A stretch of DNA of 64,000 nucleotides from Orlajensenia flava (GCF_004801905.1 NZ_SSSN01000005.1:407500-471499); one strand, 5' to 3'. Numbered from the stretch's first letter, positions 48,801 to 58,351 are shown. Notes: generated by a model from the sequence alone, not told the origin. Program-made: numbers and translations.

Positions 48801-50825
48801 TCAGGGGGTCCTGCGGTCTCGACGACGGCGGCTCACGATCAGGATGGCGAATCCGGCGAGGAGGATCGCGCCGGCCCCGGCCCCGGCCCACCCGAGGTCT
48901 GATCCGGTGCTGGGAAGCGACTCAGTCGATACTCCATCTTCTGCCAGTTCGGCAGCGGACTTCGCGATGGTGATCTCGTCGACTTTCGTCATGTCTGTTG
49001 TCCGGTACGTCGATACCGTGATGGTCCGGTCGGTGAATTGCACGTCCGACACGTTGGCCACGTACTCCTGGTTCTTCACGGCCACGTAGTCGAAATCGTG
49101 GTCTTCGATGATGTCGTAGAACTTGTGGCCGCTGGAGTTGTTGCCCGTGATGTAGAGCACTTCTCCCGGTTCCGGGATCAGCGTGCCGGCCAGCGACCGG
49201 TTGCTGGGCTCTGATCCGTTCATCAGGAAGGTGCGGGTGTAGGTGTGGTCGTGGCCCATCAGGACGAGGTCGATTCCCAGCTCGGAGAATACCGGTGGTA
49301 GTTCTGCGCGCCGTTTGATGACGTCGTCATCGAACGCGTGGTCAGCCACACTGAAAACGGACTGGTGGAACGTGACGACTTTCCAGCGGACGTTCGGATT
49401 GGCCGCTACGACCTTGCGGAGGAACTCCGCATGGTTGGCGTTGTCAAGATTGTTGGTGTTGAGGGAGATGTACAGGGTGTCGTTGTAGGTGTACCAGTAG
49501 TCGCCACCGGCCCCGTTCAAGTCGGTTGCTTTGCCGTAGGCGTCGTCGACGTTGGGCATGGAGAAGTGCTGACGGTAGGAGATGTTCTCGCTGTCGTGGT
49601 TGCCGATATTCGTGGCGAGCGGGATGCGTCGCATCTGCTCGGGCGAGAGGAACGCGCTGGTTTGCGCTTCGTTGCCGGCGTTCTCGCCTTGGTCACCGGC
49701 GGAGAGGACGAAGCTTGAACCCGGGAACGTCGCGTCAGCTTTAGTCATCGTGTCGGTCCAGCCGGCTTGGTCGAGCGATAGCTCTTTCGATCCGATCTGC
49801 GGGTCACCGACGAAGGTGAAATGGTAGTTCGGCGAAAAGGTGCCGGTGTTGAAGATGTACGGCTGGGACCATCCCTTTTCGTCGCTGCCGACGCGGTACA
49901 CGTAAGAGGTGTTTTCCTTCAGGTCTGTGATGGTGGCATGGTGCCAAGACTGGCCGTGCTTCGCGTCGCCCGACGTCGACGGGAAGGTCCGCGCGGAGCC
50001 TTCAGGGAACGGAGTGCCGGATCCGCCGGGGGTCTGAGCCAATTGGACGCTTTCGGCCACTCCCGAGTCGGAATACCAGGTGAGGTTGTGCTGGGTCTGA
50101 TCGGATCCGACTTGCAGGCTGACCGCGCTGAACTGAGTGGGGGCTGACTTGCTTACCGCCCAGAGGGTGTCGAATTCGAAGAAGATGTCTGGGCTGGTCG
50201 CGTCTGCCTGGTGCACGGCGACGGCAATGGTGTTCGTGCCAGCCTTCAGCGCGGACGCGTCGATGGAGAAATCCGCGTACTGCGGCGAATCCACCGGCTC
50301 GCCGCCGTACTGGAGGTTGCCGGTGATGCCCGCGTCGTTCACACCCTTGACCTTGACCCCGTTCAGGTACACCTCGAGAGCGTCGTCGTAGACGACGGAT
50401 GCTTCCAAGCGGAGCGTGTCTGCGACTTCGGCATCTGTCAGGTCGAAACTGGATCGGAAGAAGATCGCCGGGATGTTGGTGGTGTGGGTGTCGTCGGTGT
50501 ACTGGGCTGTCTGCGTGCGGATGCGCCAGTCGCTGCCGATGTCTTCGGTGTCGCCGTAGGCGGATCCGAATCCCTTGCTCCCGGTGGGCCAGGCGGAGTC
50601 GTCATAGTCCTCGCGCGTCCATGCCGCGGGATCGGCCTCGGTCCCAGGGTCGATGTTGGTGTCGAGGTACTTCCACACCGTCGTGTCCTTGAAGATCAAC
50701 GGTTGCGACTCGCCCAAGGGGTCGGCCGCCGCCGCGCCGACCATCATGGTCGCGGATGCCATCACCGCGGCCACGACCGTGGCGGCGGCGGCGTGCTTCC
50801 AGTACTGCCGTGTGGAGTTCATCAT
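48801..50825 (-). CDS. Surface-anchored purple-acid-type metallophosphatase
   Basis: A 674-residue exported protein: a signal peptide (about 1-34), an N-terminal carbohydrate-binding-like domain (about 45-225), a purple acid phosphatase FN3-like domain (about 230-335), then a calcineurin-like phosphatase. The metal motifs are FVGDPQIGS, SAGDQGENAG, IGNHDSEN, VTFHQS and LMGHDHTYTRTF. The C-terminus has LPSTGSDLG, a hydrophobic helix and an RRRRDRR tail, a sortase sorting signal, so the enzyme is wall-linked. It should release phosphate from organic esters outside the cell. No sortase gene is in the window. Confidence 0.88.
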   Translation of the reverse strand: MMNSTRQYWKHAAAATVVAAVMASATMMVGAAAADPLGESQPLIFKDTTVWKYLDTNIDPGTEADPAAWTREDYDDSAWPTGSKGFGSAYGDTEDIGSDWRIRTQTAQYTDDTHTTNIPAIFFRSSFDLTDAEVADTLRLEASVVYDDALEVYLNGVKVKGVNDAGITGNLQYGGEPVDSPQYADFSIDASALKAGTNTIAVAVHQADATSPDIFFEFDTLWAVSKSAPTQFSAVSLQVGSDQTQHNLTWYSDSGVAESVQLAQTPGGSGTPFPEGSARTFPSTSGDAKHGQSWHHATITDLKENTSYVYRVGSDEKGWSQPYIFNTGTFSPNYHFTFVGDPQIGSKELSLDQAGWTDTMTKADATFPGSSFVLSAGDQGENAGNEAQTSAFLSPEQMRRIPLATNIGNHDSENISYRQHFSMPNVDDAYGKATDLNGAGGDYWYTYNDTLYISLNTNNLDNANHAEFLRKVVAANPNVRWKVVTFHQSVFSVADHAFDDDVIKRRAELPPVFSELGIDLVLMGHDHTYTRTFLMNGSEPSNRSLAGTLIPEPGEVLYITGNNSSGHKFYDIIEDHDFDYVAVKNQEYVANVSDVQFTDRTITVSTYRTTDMTKVDEITIAKSAAELAEDGVSTESLPSTGSDLGWAGAGAGAILLAGFAILIVSRRRRDRRTP

Positions 50826-51396
50826 CGGTCGCCTTCGAAGTCGCTGTGCCTCAACGCCGAAGCGGCGCTGGTCGAATTCGAGAATGCCGATCGGAGGGGC
50901 GGATCGTCAACGACGTCGCCGGAACGCGCAACCGGACTGCGAGGTTCACGCACGGGAAACGATCGATTGTCACCATTGCGCAACGAACAGCCTCACGAGC
51001 CGAAAGCTCGACTACCTTCCCACCCGCAGCGGCAACCTCTCGGGCGACGCCGATCAGCTCATCACCTGCGGTACCCGAACCGAGAGGCTGAACGGACCCG
51101 GCGCCGGTCGGAATCGAATCGTCTTAGAGGGAGGATCGCCAACTCCTCCTCCGCTGACCCAGACACCCAGACGACGAAGCCTCGTTCGAGGATCAGGATC
51201 CGCAAGTGTCGGGCAGGGAGCGAAGCGTCAGGGCACGATGTGGGTGAGGACAGGGTAGGTGGGGTCAGCGCTGTAAGTGAAGTTTCCGGCATCATCGGGA
51301 GGGCGCGACGATGCGGCCAGCTTCGGGTGCTCCGAACGCCCAGGTTGCGTTGGATAGCATTCTTTTTTGCTTGCTGATCGGTGAAGAGGACGTGGG
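50826..51396. other. Long divergent interval with a possible gene remnant
   Basis: There are 571 bases between the two divergent surface-protein genes. On the reverse strand near 51228-51310 a frame ends DDAGNFTYSADPTYPVLTHIVP and then stop, which reads like a real protein C-terminus without a matching start, perhaps a deletion remnant. The last 50 bases before 51397 are A/T-rich (TTCTTTTTTGC) and probably hold the promoter of the glycine-rich gene. No intact gene is seen. Confidence 0.35.
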
Positions 51397-52851
51397 ATGA
51401 AGCGAGACGTGTTGGTCCGTGGCGGCGCGGCGGTAGGCGCGGTCTTGGCCGTTCTGGCGGCGTCGATGGTCGCGGCGGGGCCCGTAGCTGCTGCCACGCC
51501 GGCCGGTTCGGCGATTCCCGTTCCCCCACCGGGTGCCGTCGCTGACACGTACGGCTACACGGGCGGGGTACAGAAGTACATCGTCAAAGAAGGGACCGGG
51601 TGGCTTCAGATCAAGGTGATCGGCGGTCCCGGCGGGATGAACAGCTCGGCCAATGGCGGCTCAGCAGCCGCGGAAGTGGACGGCACCGTGAAGGTATCCG
51701 CGAACGACACCCTGACCGTGTCGGTCGCCGGCGCCGGCGGACAAAGCGGCGGCTCGTGGACGGCTGGCGGCCCCGGCGGTTGGGGTGGACTGGGCGCGAT
51801 TGGCGGGGAAGGCAACTCCGCCGATGATTCCCTCCGAAACGGCGGATCTGGTGGTGGCGCCTCCACCGTCGAGCTGACTTCCGGGGCAACAACGACAACA
51901 CTCATGATCGCCGGTGGAGGCGGCGGCAAGGGCGGCGCCAGCGGCGACCCGGACCACGCCGGCGATGGTGGCAGCGGAGGCGACAACGCCTGGACTGGCG
52001 GCGACGGAAGCCACGGCACGGAAGGCCCCCTCGGCGGTTCGGGAGGCCAAGCAGCCAAAGCACCCACCTCGGTCGGTGAACGAGGCAAGGGTGGCAGTGA
52101 GGCTGGCGGCAACGGCGGAGCCGGCGGTGGCGGGCTCATCGGTGGCGCGGCCGGCGGAGGAGCATCAGCCGCATCAGCCGGCGGCGGAGGCGGAGCTGGA
52201 TCCTCCTACGCCGGCGACGCTGTCCTCGGGGCGACGGTGAAGAGATCCACCGTGGCCTGGTGCAACGTCTTTGAATGCATCGACCAGCCCGTCCCGAACG
52301 GTTCCATAACCATCACCCCCATCCCTCTCCTGGCAACAACAACCGAACTGACAGTGCAGAACAGCCAGGTGACTGTGGGAGGAAACGCCGGACCGCTCAC
52401 CGCGATCATCGCCCCCGTCGACGGGTACGCACCCGCAGGCACGGTCGACTTTCTCGACATCACCAACGGCACCGGATCCAGTGCCGTGGATCTCGGGTCA
52501 GCCACCGTCACCAACGGGGCCGGCGCGATCCCCTCAGCGACCTTCACGACCGCGGGAACCCGGAAACTCCAAGCGGTCTGGTCCGGAGACGCCAACTACG
52601 CACCCGCCACCAGCCCCACCATGACCGTAACCGTCAGCGCCGCGACCCAGGGTCCGCGCGACCCGGGATCCAGCACGCCGGGAGCGCCCGGCAGCAGCGC
52701 ATCCAGCCCAGGCAAAACCCACACTCCCCGAGAGGTGCTGGCTCAGACGGGCTACGCAGTTCAGCCCTGGGCAATCCTGGCCTGCTTAGCTCTCGCCGCC
52801 GGGGCGTCAAGCCTTCTGATCTCGCGCCGCCGGCGCAATCTACCGAGCTGA
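51397..52851 (+). CDS. Glycine-rich surface protein with LAQTG sorting signal
   Basis: A 484-residue exported protein: a signal peptide (1-34), then a Gly-rich domain (about 45-305) with repeated GGxGG, GGSGG and GGGG stretches between short beta segments, similar to the glycine-rich domain of ALK-type receptors. An Ig-like domain follows (about 308-415; TTTELTVQNSQVTVGG to LQAVWSGDANYAPAT), then a Pro/Ser linker and REVLAQTG with a hydrophobic helix and RRRR tail. LAxTG is the motif of class E sortases. The likely role is a wall-attached adhesin or matrix protein. AAGAGGA precedes the ATG. Confidence 0.75.
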   Translation: MKRDVLVRGGAAVGAVLAVLAASMVAAGPVAAATPAGSAIPVPPPGAVADTYGYTGGVQKYIVKEGTGWLQIKVIGGPGGMNSSANGGSAAAEVDGTVKVSANDTLTVSVAGAGGQSGGSWTAGGPGGWGGLGAIGGEGNSADDSLRNGGSGGGASTVELTSGATTTTLMIAGGGGGKGGASGDPDHAGDGGSGGDNAWTGGDGSHGTEGPLGGSGGQAAKAPTSVGERGKGGSEAGGNGGAGGGGLIGGAAGGGASAASAGGGGGAGSSYAGDAVLGATVKRSTVAWCNVFECIDQPVPNGSITITPIPLLATTTELTVQNSQVTVGGNAGPLTAIIAPVDGYAPAGTVDFLDITNGTGSSAVDLGSATVTNGAGAIPSATFTTAGTRKLQAVWSGDANYAPATSPTMTVTVSAATQGPRDPGSSTPGAPGSSASSPGKTHTPREVLAQTGYAVQPWAILACLALAAGASSLLISRRRRNLPS

Positions 52852-52895
52852 CACGCACAGTCCAGCCCATGACTGGAACGGCTCTCCGTTGGGCA

Positions 52896-53753
52896 TCATG
52901 CGGGCACCCCCACCTTCGCGCTCACAGCGGCCCACAGCCCTTGAGCCGCGACCATGTCGAGGCCCGCTTTGCCTGGTTTCCGGACCGTGGGGGACCCCTT
53001 GATACTGCCCACGCCATCGGGACCCACATAGGCGTTGCCGGCAACGTTCTGGGTCGCCGCGAAGAGGGTTGGCAGGGCACCGTGTTCCGGATCGTTCAAC
53101 AGCATAGAGAACCGGTTGATCGCGTTCGAGGATGAATGCGCGACGAGAGTGGTCGTTGCGATACCCGGGTGCGCCAGCACGGAGCGTACCTTCGATCCCG
53201 ATGCAGTCAGGCGACGCTGCAACTCGAGAGAGAACAGCACCACCTGCAGCTTGGAATCGCTGTAAGCGTCCAGAGGCTTGTATGGGCGGGTGTCCCAGCC
53301 GATGTCGTCGAGGTTCAGGTGTCCCAGGCGGTGCAACTGGCTGGCGACCCACACCACCCGGTCTGTGATTTTCGGCAGCAGCAGGTTCGTCAGCAGAAAC
53401 GGTCCCAACGAGTTCGTCGCCGTCTGCAGGTCGAGCCCGTCTCGAGTCCGGGTGAGGGGCACGTCCATGATGCCAGCATTGTTCACCAGCACAGTGATGG
53501 GTCCCGTCCACTTGGACGCGAACTCGCGAATGCTGTCGAGATCCGAGACATCCAGCTCACGCACCTCGACGCTGCCTTCCATCGCGCGGGCCACATCTTC
53601 GCCCTTTGGAACGTTCCGCACTGCGAGAACCACGTGCGCTCCCGCTCTCGCGAACTCCCGGGCCGCGACGAGCCCGATGCCGCTGGAGGTACCCGTGAGC
53701 ACGACCGTCGTGCCCGCCATCTCCGGCATGTCTGCCACAGTCCACTTCGCCAA
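52896..53753 (-). CDS. Short-chain dehydrogenase/reductase
   Basis: A 285-residue NAD(P)-dependent SDR with cofactor loop TGTSSGIG, NNAG and the catalytic YSDSK (YxxxK). It is closest in form to retinol-dehydrogenase/WW-oxidoreductase-like bacterial SDRs. AAGGAGG sits five bases before TTG 53753, which makes this the likely start; reading from 53768 would put that ribosome site inside the gene. It is divergent from a broken XRE regulator of the type usually paired with such reductases. Confidence 0.88.
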   Translation of the reverse strand: MAKWTVADMPEMAGTTVVLTGTSSGIGLVAAREFARAGAHVVLAVRNVPKGEDVARAMEGSVEVRELDVSDLDSIREFASKWTGPITVLVNNAGIMDVPLTRTRDGLDLQTATNSLGPFLLTNLLLPKITDRVVWVASQLHRLGHLNLDDIGWDTRPYKPLDAYSDSKLQVVLFSLELQRRLTASGSKVRSVLAHPGIATTTLVAHSSSNAINRFSMLLNDPEHGALPTLFAATQNVAGNAYVGPDGVGSIKGSPTVRKPGKAGLDMVAAQGLWAAVSAKVGVPA

Positions 53754-53914
53754 CGACTCCTCCTTCAATCCGCATCACTGGCCGTGACCGCGAAAACCAG
53801 TAGACAGGCCCGCGATCACAGGAGCCAGGGCACGATCACCCACTGAACGCCGTGCACTGGCTCAGCACCTGACAGCAGGGCAGAGTGGAAGTCTTGGCGG
53901 AGGAAGAACAGTAG

Positions 53915-54759
53915 ATGGATCAGCTAGCAGTCGGTGAATTCATCCGAGCGCGACGAGAAGCATTGCAACCGGAAGATGTCGGACTCCGGCGCGGAGCCCG
54001 ACGGCGGACGGCAGGGCTCTGACGAGAAGAAGTGGCCGACCTGGCGGATATGTCCACCGATTACCTTTCCCGCCTAGAACGCGGAGCTGGCCCGCAACCG
54101 TCGGAACAAATGATCAACGCCCTCGCGCGAGGGCTCCGACTCGACCTCGAAGAGCGCGACCACCTCCTTCGCCTCGCAGGCCACAACCGCCACCCCGCTC
54201 GGCATCAAGCGACCACGTCAGCCCAGGGCTGATGCGAATCCTCGACACCATGACCGACACTCCCGCCCAGGTCATGGGCACCCTCGGTGAAACCCTCGCG
54301 CAGAACAGCGCCGCCGTCGCTCTGTTCGGAGAAGAAACCCATTACGCCGGGCTCTCGCGCGTAGCCGCCTATCGATGGTTCACTGATCTGGCAGCACGGG
54401 CCCTGTATCCGCCAGAGGACCATGATCACCACAGTCGTGTACAGGTCTCCCGACTTCGTCACGCCGCAGCCCGCGTGCCACCATCGACGATGCAACCCCT
54501 GCTCGAACACCTCCATCACAGAAGTGAAGAGTTCTCCACCCTGTGGGCTCACAACGAAATCGGGTTCCGATACTCAGAACAAAAACGATTCCAGCACCCA
54601 GAAGTCGGCGACCTCATCCTGTACTGCCAAAGCGCCGTGGACCTCGACCAATCTCAAACTCTCCTGGTATTCACTGCAACGCCAGGGTCGGACAGCCTAG
54701 AGAAGCTTCGCCTTCTCACCGTCGTCGGCGCATCGTTCGACGGAGAGATCCGCGGCTGA
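53915..54759 (+). pseudogene. XRE/MmyB-type regulator, broken by a stop and a frameshift
   Basis: The gene starts MDQLAVGEFIRARREALQP and continues RRGARRRTAGL, then TGA at 54020-54022 where the family has Arg (CGA to TGA). The same frame resumes REEVADLADMSTDYLSRLERG and runs to LLRLAGHNRHPARH. A frameshift near 54205 moves the rest to another frame, from SDHVSPGLMRILDTMTDTPAQVMGTL to the MmyB ligand domain and the end LRLLTVVGASFDGEIRG. Two independent lesions argue for a pseudogene. It lies divergent to the SDR it probably once controlled, and its end overlaps the CPBP gene. Confidence 0.82.
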
Positions 54760-55453
54760 TGCCTGAGAGGGTCACCACCCCGAGCACGATGAAACCGATC
54801 GCTGTTGCGGCGATCGCCAGGTCGTTCAAGGGCTGCGCGGACAGAATCGTCGTGAAGTCGGCTGCGGCGTGCAGGAGGATCAACGGAATCACCCACTCGA
54901 ATCGGTACTGAAAAGCTCCGAGGGCGAAGCCGTAGGAGGCTGACACGAGGACGTTGGAGAGCACGTCCCACGCTCCTCGATCCGTCGTCGCGAAGGCGGA
55001 GAGATGCTGCAGTCCGAACAGAGCCGCCGTCACGGCGACAGCCGCGACGGGCGAGAAGGACGCACGCATCCGTTCGAGGACGACGACCCGACTGACCAGT
55101 TCCTCGTTGACTCCGACCAGCAGAAGGCTGCTCGCCCACAGGCCGAACCCGGGGGGCCTGTCGGTCAGACCGGAGGGGATGACCCAGAGCAGCACCTCGA
55201 TGACGAAGGGGATCAGCAGCAGGAGTGCCCGTGGCCCACGCCACGCGACGAGCACTCCGGAGGTACCCCACAGCCTGCGGGCGGTGACGAGGATCACCGC
55301 GAACAGTACGCACGCCCCGGTTGCGAAGAGTCCCAGATACCAGCCTGTGATTCCCACGAGCGGCCCGACTGCCAGGGCCAGCATCAGCACGGCGAATCGG
55401 GCGACCTGGACGGCCGCGCCGAAGGCAACTGCCTGCCACCGATCCCTCGTCAC
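54716..55453 (-). CDS. CPBP-family intramembrane metalloprotease
   Basis: A 245-residue protein with about seven TM helices. Active-site motifs: VNEELVSRVVVLERM (EExxxR), FGLQHLS and LHAAADF with the conserved His and Asp. Members process prenylated peptides or bacteriocin-related substrates; the target is unknown. The GTG start is chosen because TAGGTT lies seven bases upstream on this strand (leaderless) and the protein then begins VTRDRWQA before the first helix. Confidence 0.85.
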   Translation of the reverse strand: MTRDRWQAVAFGAAVQVARFAVLMLALAVGPLVGITGWYLGLFATGACVLFAVILVTARRLWGTSGVLVAWRGPRALLLLIPFVIEVLLWVIPSGLTDRPPGFGLWASSLLLVGVNEELVSRVVVLERMRASFSPVAAVAVTAALFGLQHLSAFATTDRGAWDVLSNVLVSASYGFALGAFQYRFEWVIPLILLHAAADFTTILSAQPLNDLAIAATAIGFIVLGVVTLSGISRGSLRRTMRRRR

Positions 55454-55493
55454 AGCAACGAACCTAGCGCCGTCGCAGTAAGCGCTCGATGGT

Positions 55494-56069
55494 CTATCGG
55501 AGCACTCTGTACTGCAGGTGCGTTGCCGCACCGGTGACCTGTGCGCCGATGCGTTCCAGCGAGATCGCGGATGTCAAGCCGCCGAAGAGCGCGGTTCCCC
55601 CGCCGACGATGACCGGCATGACGTGCACGCGGATTTCATCGACCAATCCGAGGGGCAGCGCCTGCTGCATGACCGTGGCACCGAAAAGGTGCACGTCCTT
55701 ATCCCCGGCGAATTGCTGCGCCTGCCGGATGGCGCTGGTGACCCCTTCGGTGACGAAGGTGAACACCGGCGGGTAGGACCGGGTCGGCAGACGATGCGTC
55801 AGCACGACGCACGGGATGTCGGCCATCGGCCCCGCGTCGCCCCAGCCGCCGTCGCCCTCGTTCTTCTCGAACGAGGTGCGGCCCATCACAATTGCTCCGA
55901 CTTCGCTGACCGTAGCCTCCAGAACGGCGCGATCCTCATCGCCGGCCGTGGGCAGAAGCCAGGCGTGCAAGCCTTCGGCACCATCACCGAACGGGTTCTC
56001 GCGACTGTCGTTCGGGCCGGTGACGTACCCGTCGAGCGAGACGGACATGTCGCAGATGGTGAGTCCCAT
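55494..56069 (-). CDS. Dihydrofolate-reductase-fold (RibD-like) reductase
   Basis: A 191-residue protein of the RibD C-terminal/DHFR superfamily, opening LTICDMSVSLDGYVTGPNDSRENPFGDGAEGLHAW, with VMGRTSFE, FTFVTEGV, VHLFGATVMQQALPLGLVDEIRVHVMPVIVGGGTALF. It probably uses NADPH; the substrate is unknown and a true folate role is unlikely. The ATG follows GGATCAC. Single gene. Confidence 0.88.
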   Translation of the reverse strand: MGLTICDMSVSLDGYVTGPNDSRENPFGDGAEGLHAWLLPTAGDEDRAVLEATVSEVGAIVMGRTSFEKNEGDGGWGDAGPMADIPCVVLTHRLPTRSYPPVFTFVTEGVTSAIRQAQQFAGDKDVHLFGATVMQQALPLGLVDEIRVHVMPVIVGGGTALFGGLTSAISLERIGAQVTGAATHLQYRVLR

Positions 56070-56159
56070 GGTGATCCTCCGTGCTCATTCTCGCTGCTCC
56101 AGCACCACAGCGGACAGCCTACGACGCGTGTTCGTCGAAGGATCGCCAATCGGATGCCG

Positions 56160-56621
56160 TCAGCGCCTCGCTCCGCCGACCCCGGGCACAGACGTTATCT
56201 GCGTCATCCACTCCGCGAGCTGATGCTCGTCGATGTCGTCCAGAGAGGCGAGTTCCACGCCGCGGGTCGCCTTGCCCATGCCGATCGGGGTCACGGGCGG
56301 CACCGGATCGAGAACCGACGCGCCGTTGACGAACATGAGCTTGACGTGGCTTGCAAAGCCGCCGCAGCTGAAGCACCAGCCGTCGCCGACGCCGTAGTAC
56401 GCCATGCCCCACTTCACAGAGCGCCGGAGGTGCGGCAGAGTCCTGGCAGCCAACCCGTCGACCGCTTCGGCGATGCCCCGTTGCGGCTGTGGAAGGCTCC
56501 GGATGTAGGCGAACACCGGTTCGTCGCCCTCGGCCGCCTTCGCGGGGCTTGCTCGGCCGGTCATGGCCTCTGGCAGCGGGGGAGCGGCATCCGTCTTCGC
56601 AGTCCTCAACGGATTTCGCAC
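56160..56621 (-). CDS. DUF1801 (YdhG-like) protein
   Basis: A 153-residue protein with DEPVFAYIRSLPQPQRGIAEAVDGLAARTLPHLRRSVKWGMAYYGVGDGWCFSCGGFASHVKLMF, the DUF1801 core (an iron-chaperone-like fold). GTG 56621 lies four bases after the SRPBCC stop; ATG 56564 is a shorter alternative closer to the conserved domain. Third gene of the ArsR-SRPBCC-DUF1801 unit, a common arrangement in actinobacteria. The function is unknown. Confidence 0.8.
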   Translation of the reverse strand: MRNPLRTAKTDAAPPLPEAMTGRASPAKAAEGDEPVFAYIRSLPQPQRGIAEAVDGLAARTLPHLRRSVKWGMAYYGVGDGWCFSCGGFASHVKLMFVNGASVLDPVPPVTPIGMGKATRGVELASLDDIDEHQLAEWMTQITSVPGVGGARR

Positions 56622-56625
56622 GTCG

Positions 56626-57135
56626 TCACTCAACGGACGCCGCCAAGCCGTGGTCGGCGTAGCGCGCCTGCAGAGCGGTGAACACGTCCAGGTCGAACGG
56701 AACGGGGTGGCCGGCCAGCGCAGCCTCGAGGCGGTCGAAGCCGTAGTGGCCGCCCACGACATCGCCGCGTTCGATCGAAGAATCGGGCTCCGGCACGAAG
56801 TAGGTCGCTCGCAGGCGGGTTCCGCCGTCGGTTGCGTCGAGTTCGTAGCGCATCCATGAGCCCGCACTGGTGTGCGTGTGCTCGAGGAGGGCCGGCGGTG
56901 AGATGCGCAGGAAACGGAACTCGAGTTGCGGTCCGTCGGGCCAGTCGAAGCTCATCGTTCCCCCTTCACGGAGGTCGACATGGACGTTGGTGGCGAAGGG
57001 GGGCCACCAGTCCGCGAGACGATCGGGGTCGGTGAGCGCAGACCAGACGTCGTCGATCGCGTTGGGGAAGGTGCGCTCGAACCGGATCAGACCACCGCCG
57101 TCCGTGCGTTCCAGGGTGGCGAGAGTGTCGGTCAT
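56626..57135 (-). CDS. SRPBCC (AHSA1-like) protein
   Basis: A 169-residue START-like ligand-binding protein with IRFERTFPNAIDDVWSALTDPDRLADWWPPFATNVHVDLREGGTMSFDWPDG, the standard AHSA1/SRPBCC opening. The C-terminal helix (GGHYGFDRLEAALAG) is typical. Its ATG overlaps the ArsR stop (ATGA), and AGAGGAG provides the ribosome site. Such proteins bind hydrophobic ligands; the ligand is unknown. Confidence 0.88.
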   Translation of the reverse strand: MTDTLATLERTDGGGLIRFERTFPNAIDDVWSALTDPDRLADWWPPFATNVHVDLREGGTMSFDWPDGPQLEFRFLRISPPALLEHTHTSAGSWMRYELDATDGGTRLRATYFVPEPDSSIERGDVVGGHYGFDRLEAALAGHPVPFDLDVFTALQARYADHGLAASVE

Positions 57136-57470
57136 GAGGTCTCCTCTGAGAGTTGTTCGGGTCGGGAACGTTCCAAGTGCCGGCCGAGAGCATCCAATCG
57201 ATCCGACCACTCAGCGCGGTACGGCTCCAGCCACTCATCGAGGTCGCGGAGCGGCTCACTGCGAATGCGGTAGAGACGCCGCTGCGCGTCCGACCGCACC
57301 GCGACGAGTCCAGCGTCTCGCAGCACCCTGAGGTGCCGGGAGACACCGGGCTGACTCATTTCGAGCTGGTCGACCAGCTCGCTGACGGAACGCTCGCGGA
57401 CGCGGACGGCGTCCAGAATCTGGCGTCGATTCGGCTCCGCGATCGCCTCGAGTACTCCCGTCGCCAGCAT
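57132..57470 (-). CDS. ArsR-family regulator
   Basis: A 112-residue winged-helix repressor: GVLEAIAEPNRRQILDAVRVRERSVSELVDQLEMSQPGVSRHLRVLRDAGLVAVRSDAQRRLYRI. No metal-binding Cys is visible, so it is of the non-metal kind often linked to SRPBCC genes. The ATG lies six bases after TATTCT on this strand (leaderless). Upstream, 57488-57516, ATAAGCACAAGCACATATAAG-like repeated half-sites may be its operator. Confidence 0.88.
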   Translation of the reverse strand: MLATGVLEAIAEPNRRQILDAVRVRERSVSELVDQLEMSQPGVSRHLRVLRDAGLVAVRSDAQRRLYRIRSEPLRDLDEWLEPYRAEWSDRLDALGRHLERSRPEQLSEETS

Positions 57471-57536
57471 GAACCGAGAATAACAGAGCGCATATATAAG
57501 CACAAGCACATATAAGGCGTCGGTCGGGGCGCCAGC

Positions 57537-58310
57537 TCAATCGCGACTGGAGCGCCGCTCGTCGAGGTATTGCTGCCACGTGCGTCCGGCGCGGTCGACG
57601 TCACCGCTCGCGAGGTTGGCGCTGTCTCGGTAGGCGCGCCCGATTGAACCGGGGATGCTGAAGCGCAGCATCCGTCGCCGCTTTTCCAATGCACGAGCGT
57701 ACGTCTCGATCAGTGTCTCGATGCTGAGCACCTCGGGCCCGGCGATGTCGGCTACGCGTCCCGCGGGCGCCGCCAGCGTCAGGTCGGCCAGTCGCCGCGC
57801 GACCGATTCGACGTCGACGGGCTCGAAGTTCACGCCACGGGGTGCCGGAGCGAGAGGGAGTTTCTCCAGACCGCGCACGAACGGCAGCACGAAGTCGTGC
57901 AACTGCGCGGCCCGCAAGACGGTCCACGGGATGCCCGACTCGGCGACCGCTTGCTCGGCGGCATCCTTCATGCGGAAGTAGCCGATCGGCATGCGGCCGG
58001 CCCCGATGACCGAGATCAGGATGATGTGCTCGACCCTCGCCGCCGCAGCCGAGGCGACGAGCTTTCGCGTCGCGACGTCGTCGCCCTTCGGGCCACCCGC
58101 CAGATGCAGGACGACCGTGACGCCGTCCAGGGCGGTTGCCACGCCATCGCCCGTCATCACGTCGCCCCTGAAATGCCTCACGCCGGGGGTGTCGCCGCCG
58201 CCGCCGCCCCTGCTGAGGATGCGCAGGTCGCGGCCGTCCCGGGCGAGAAGGGGGACGACATGGCTGCCGATGTTTCCGGTGCCACCGGTCACGAGAACGG
58301 ATGCGGTCAC
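57537..58310 (-). CDS. NAD(P)-binding epimerase-like protein, ECF41 partner
   Basis: A 257-residue atypical SDR/NmrA-type protein opening MTASVLVTGGTGNIGSHVVPLLARDGRDLRILSRG, with VVLHLAGG, VEHIILISVIGAG and WTVLRAAQ. ECF41 sigma factors are usually encoded beside a carboxymuconolactone decarboxylase, oxidoreductase or epimerase (COE) gene that is their main target. This gene is divergent from the sigma gene and has a matching promoter at 58386-58360. The substrate is unknown. Confidence 0.87.
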   Translation of the reverse strand: MTASVLVTGGTGNIGSHVVPLLARDGRDLRILSRGGGGGDTPGVRHFRGDVMTGDGVATALDGVTVVLHLAGGPKGDDVATRKLVASAAAARVEHIILISVIGAGRMPIGYFRMKDAAEQAVAESGIPWTVLRAAQLHDFVLPFVRGLEKLPLAPAPRGVNFEPVDVESVARRLADLTLAAPAGRVADIAGPEVLSIETLIETYARALEKRRRMLRFSIPGSIGRAYRDSANLASGDVDRAGRTWQQYLDERRSSRD

Positions 58311-58324
58311 TTGTTGCTCCTCGA

Positions 58325-58351
58325 TGTCACATGCGCGCGGGTTGCTGCGTC
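58325..58351 (+). promoter_or_regulatory. ECF41-type promoter of the sigma gene
   Basis: TGTCACA (58325-58331), 16 bases, then CGTC (58348-58351). This is the bipartite promoter known for ECF41 sigma factors, placed 35 bases before the sigma ATG, so the gene is probably autoregulated. Confidence 0.75.
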
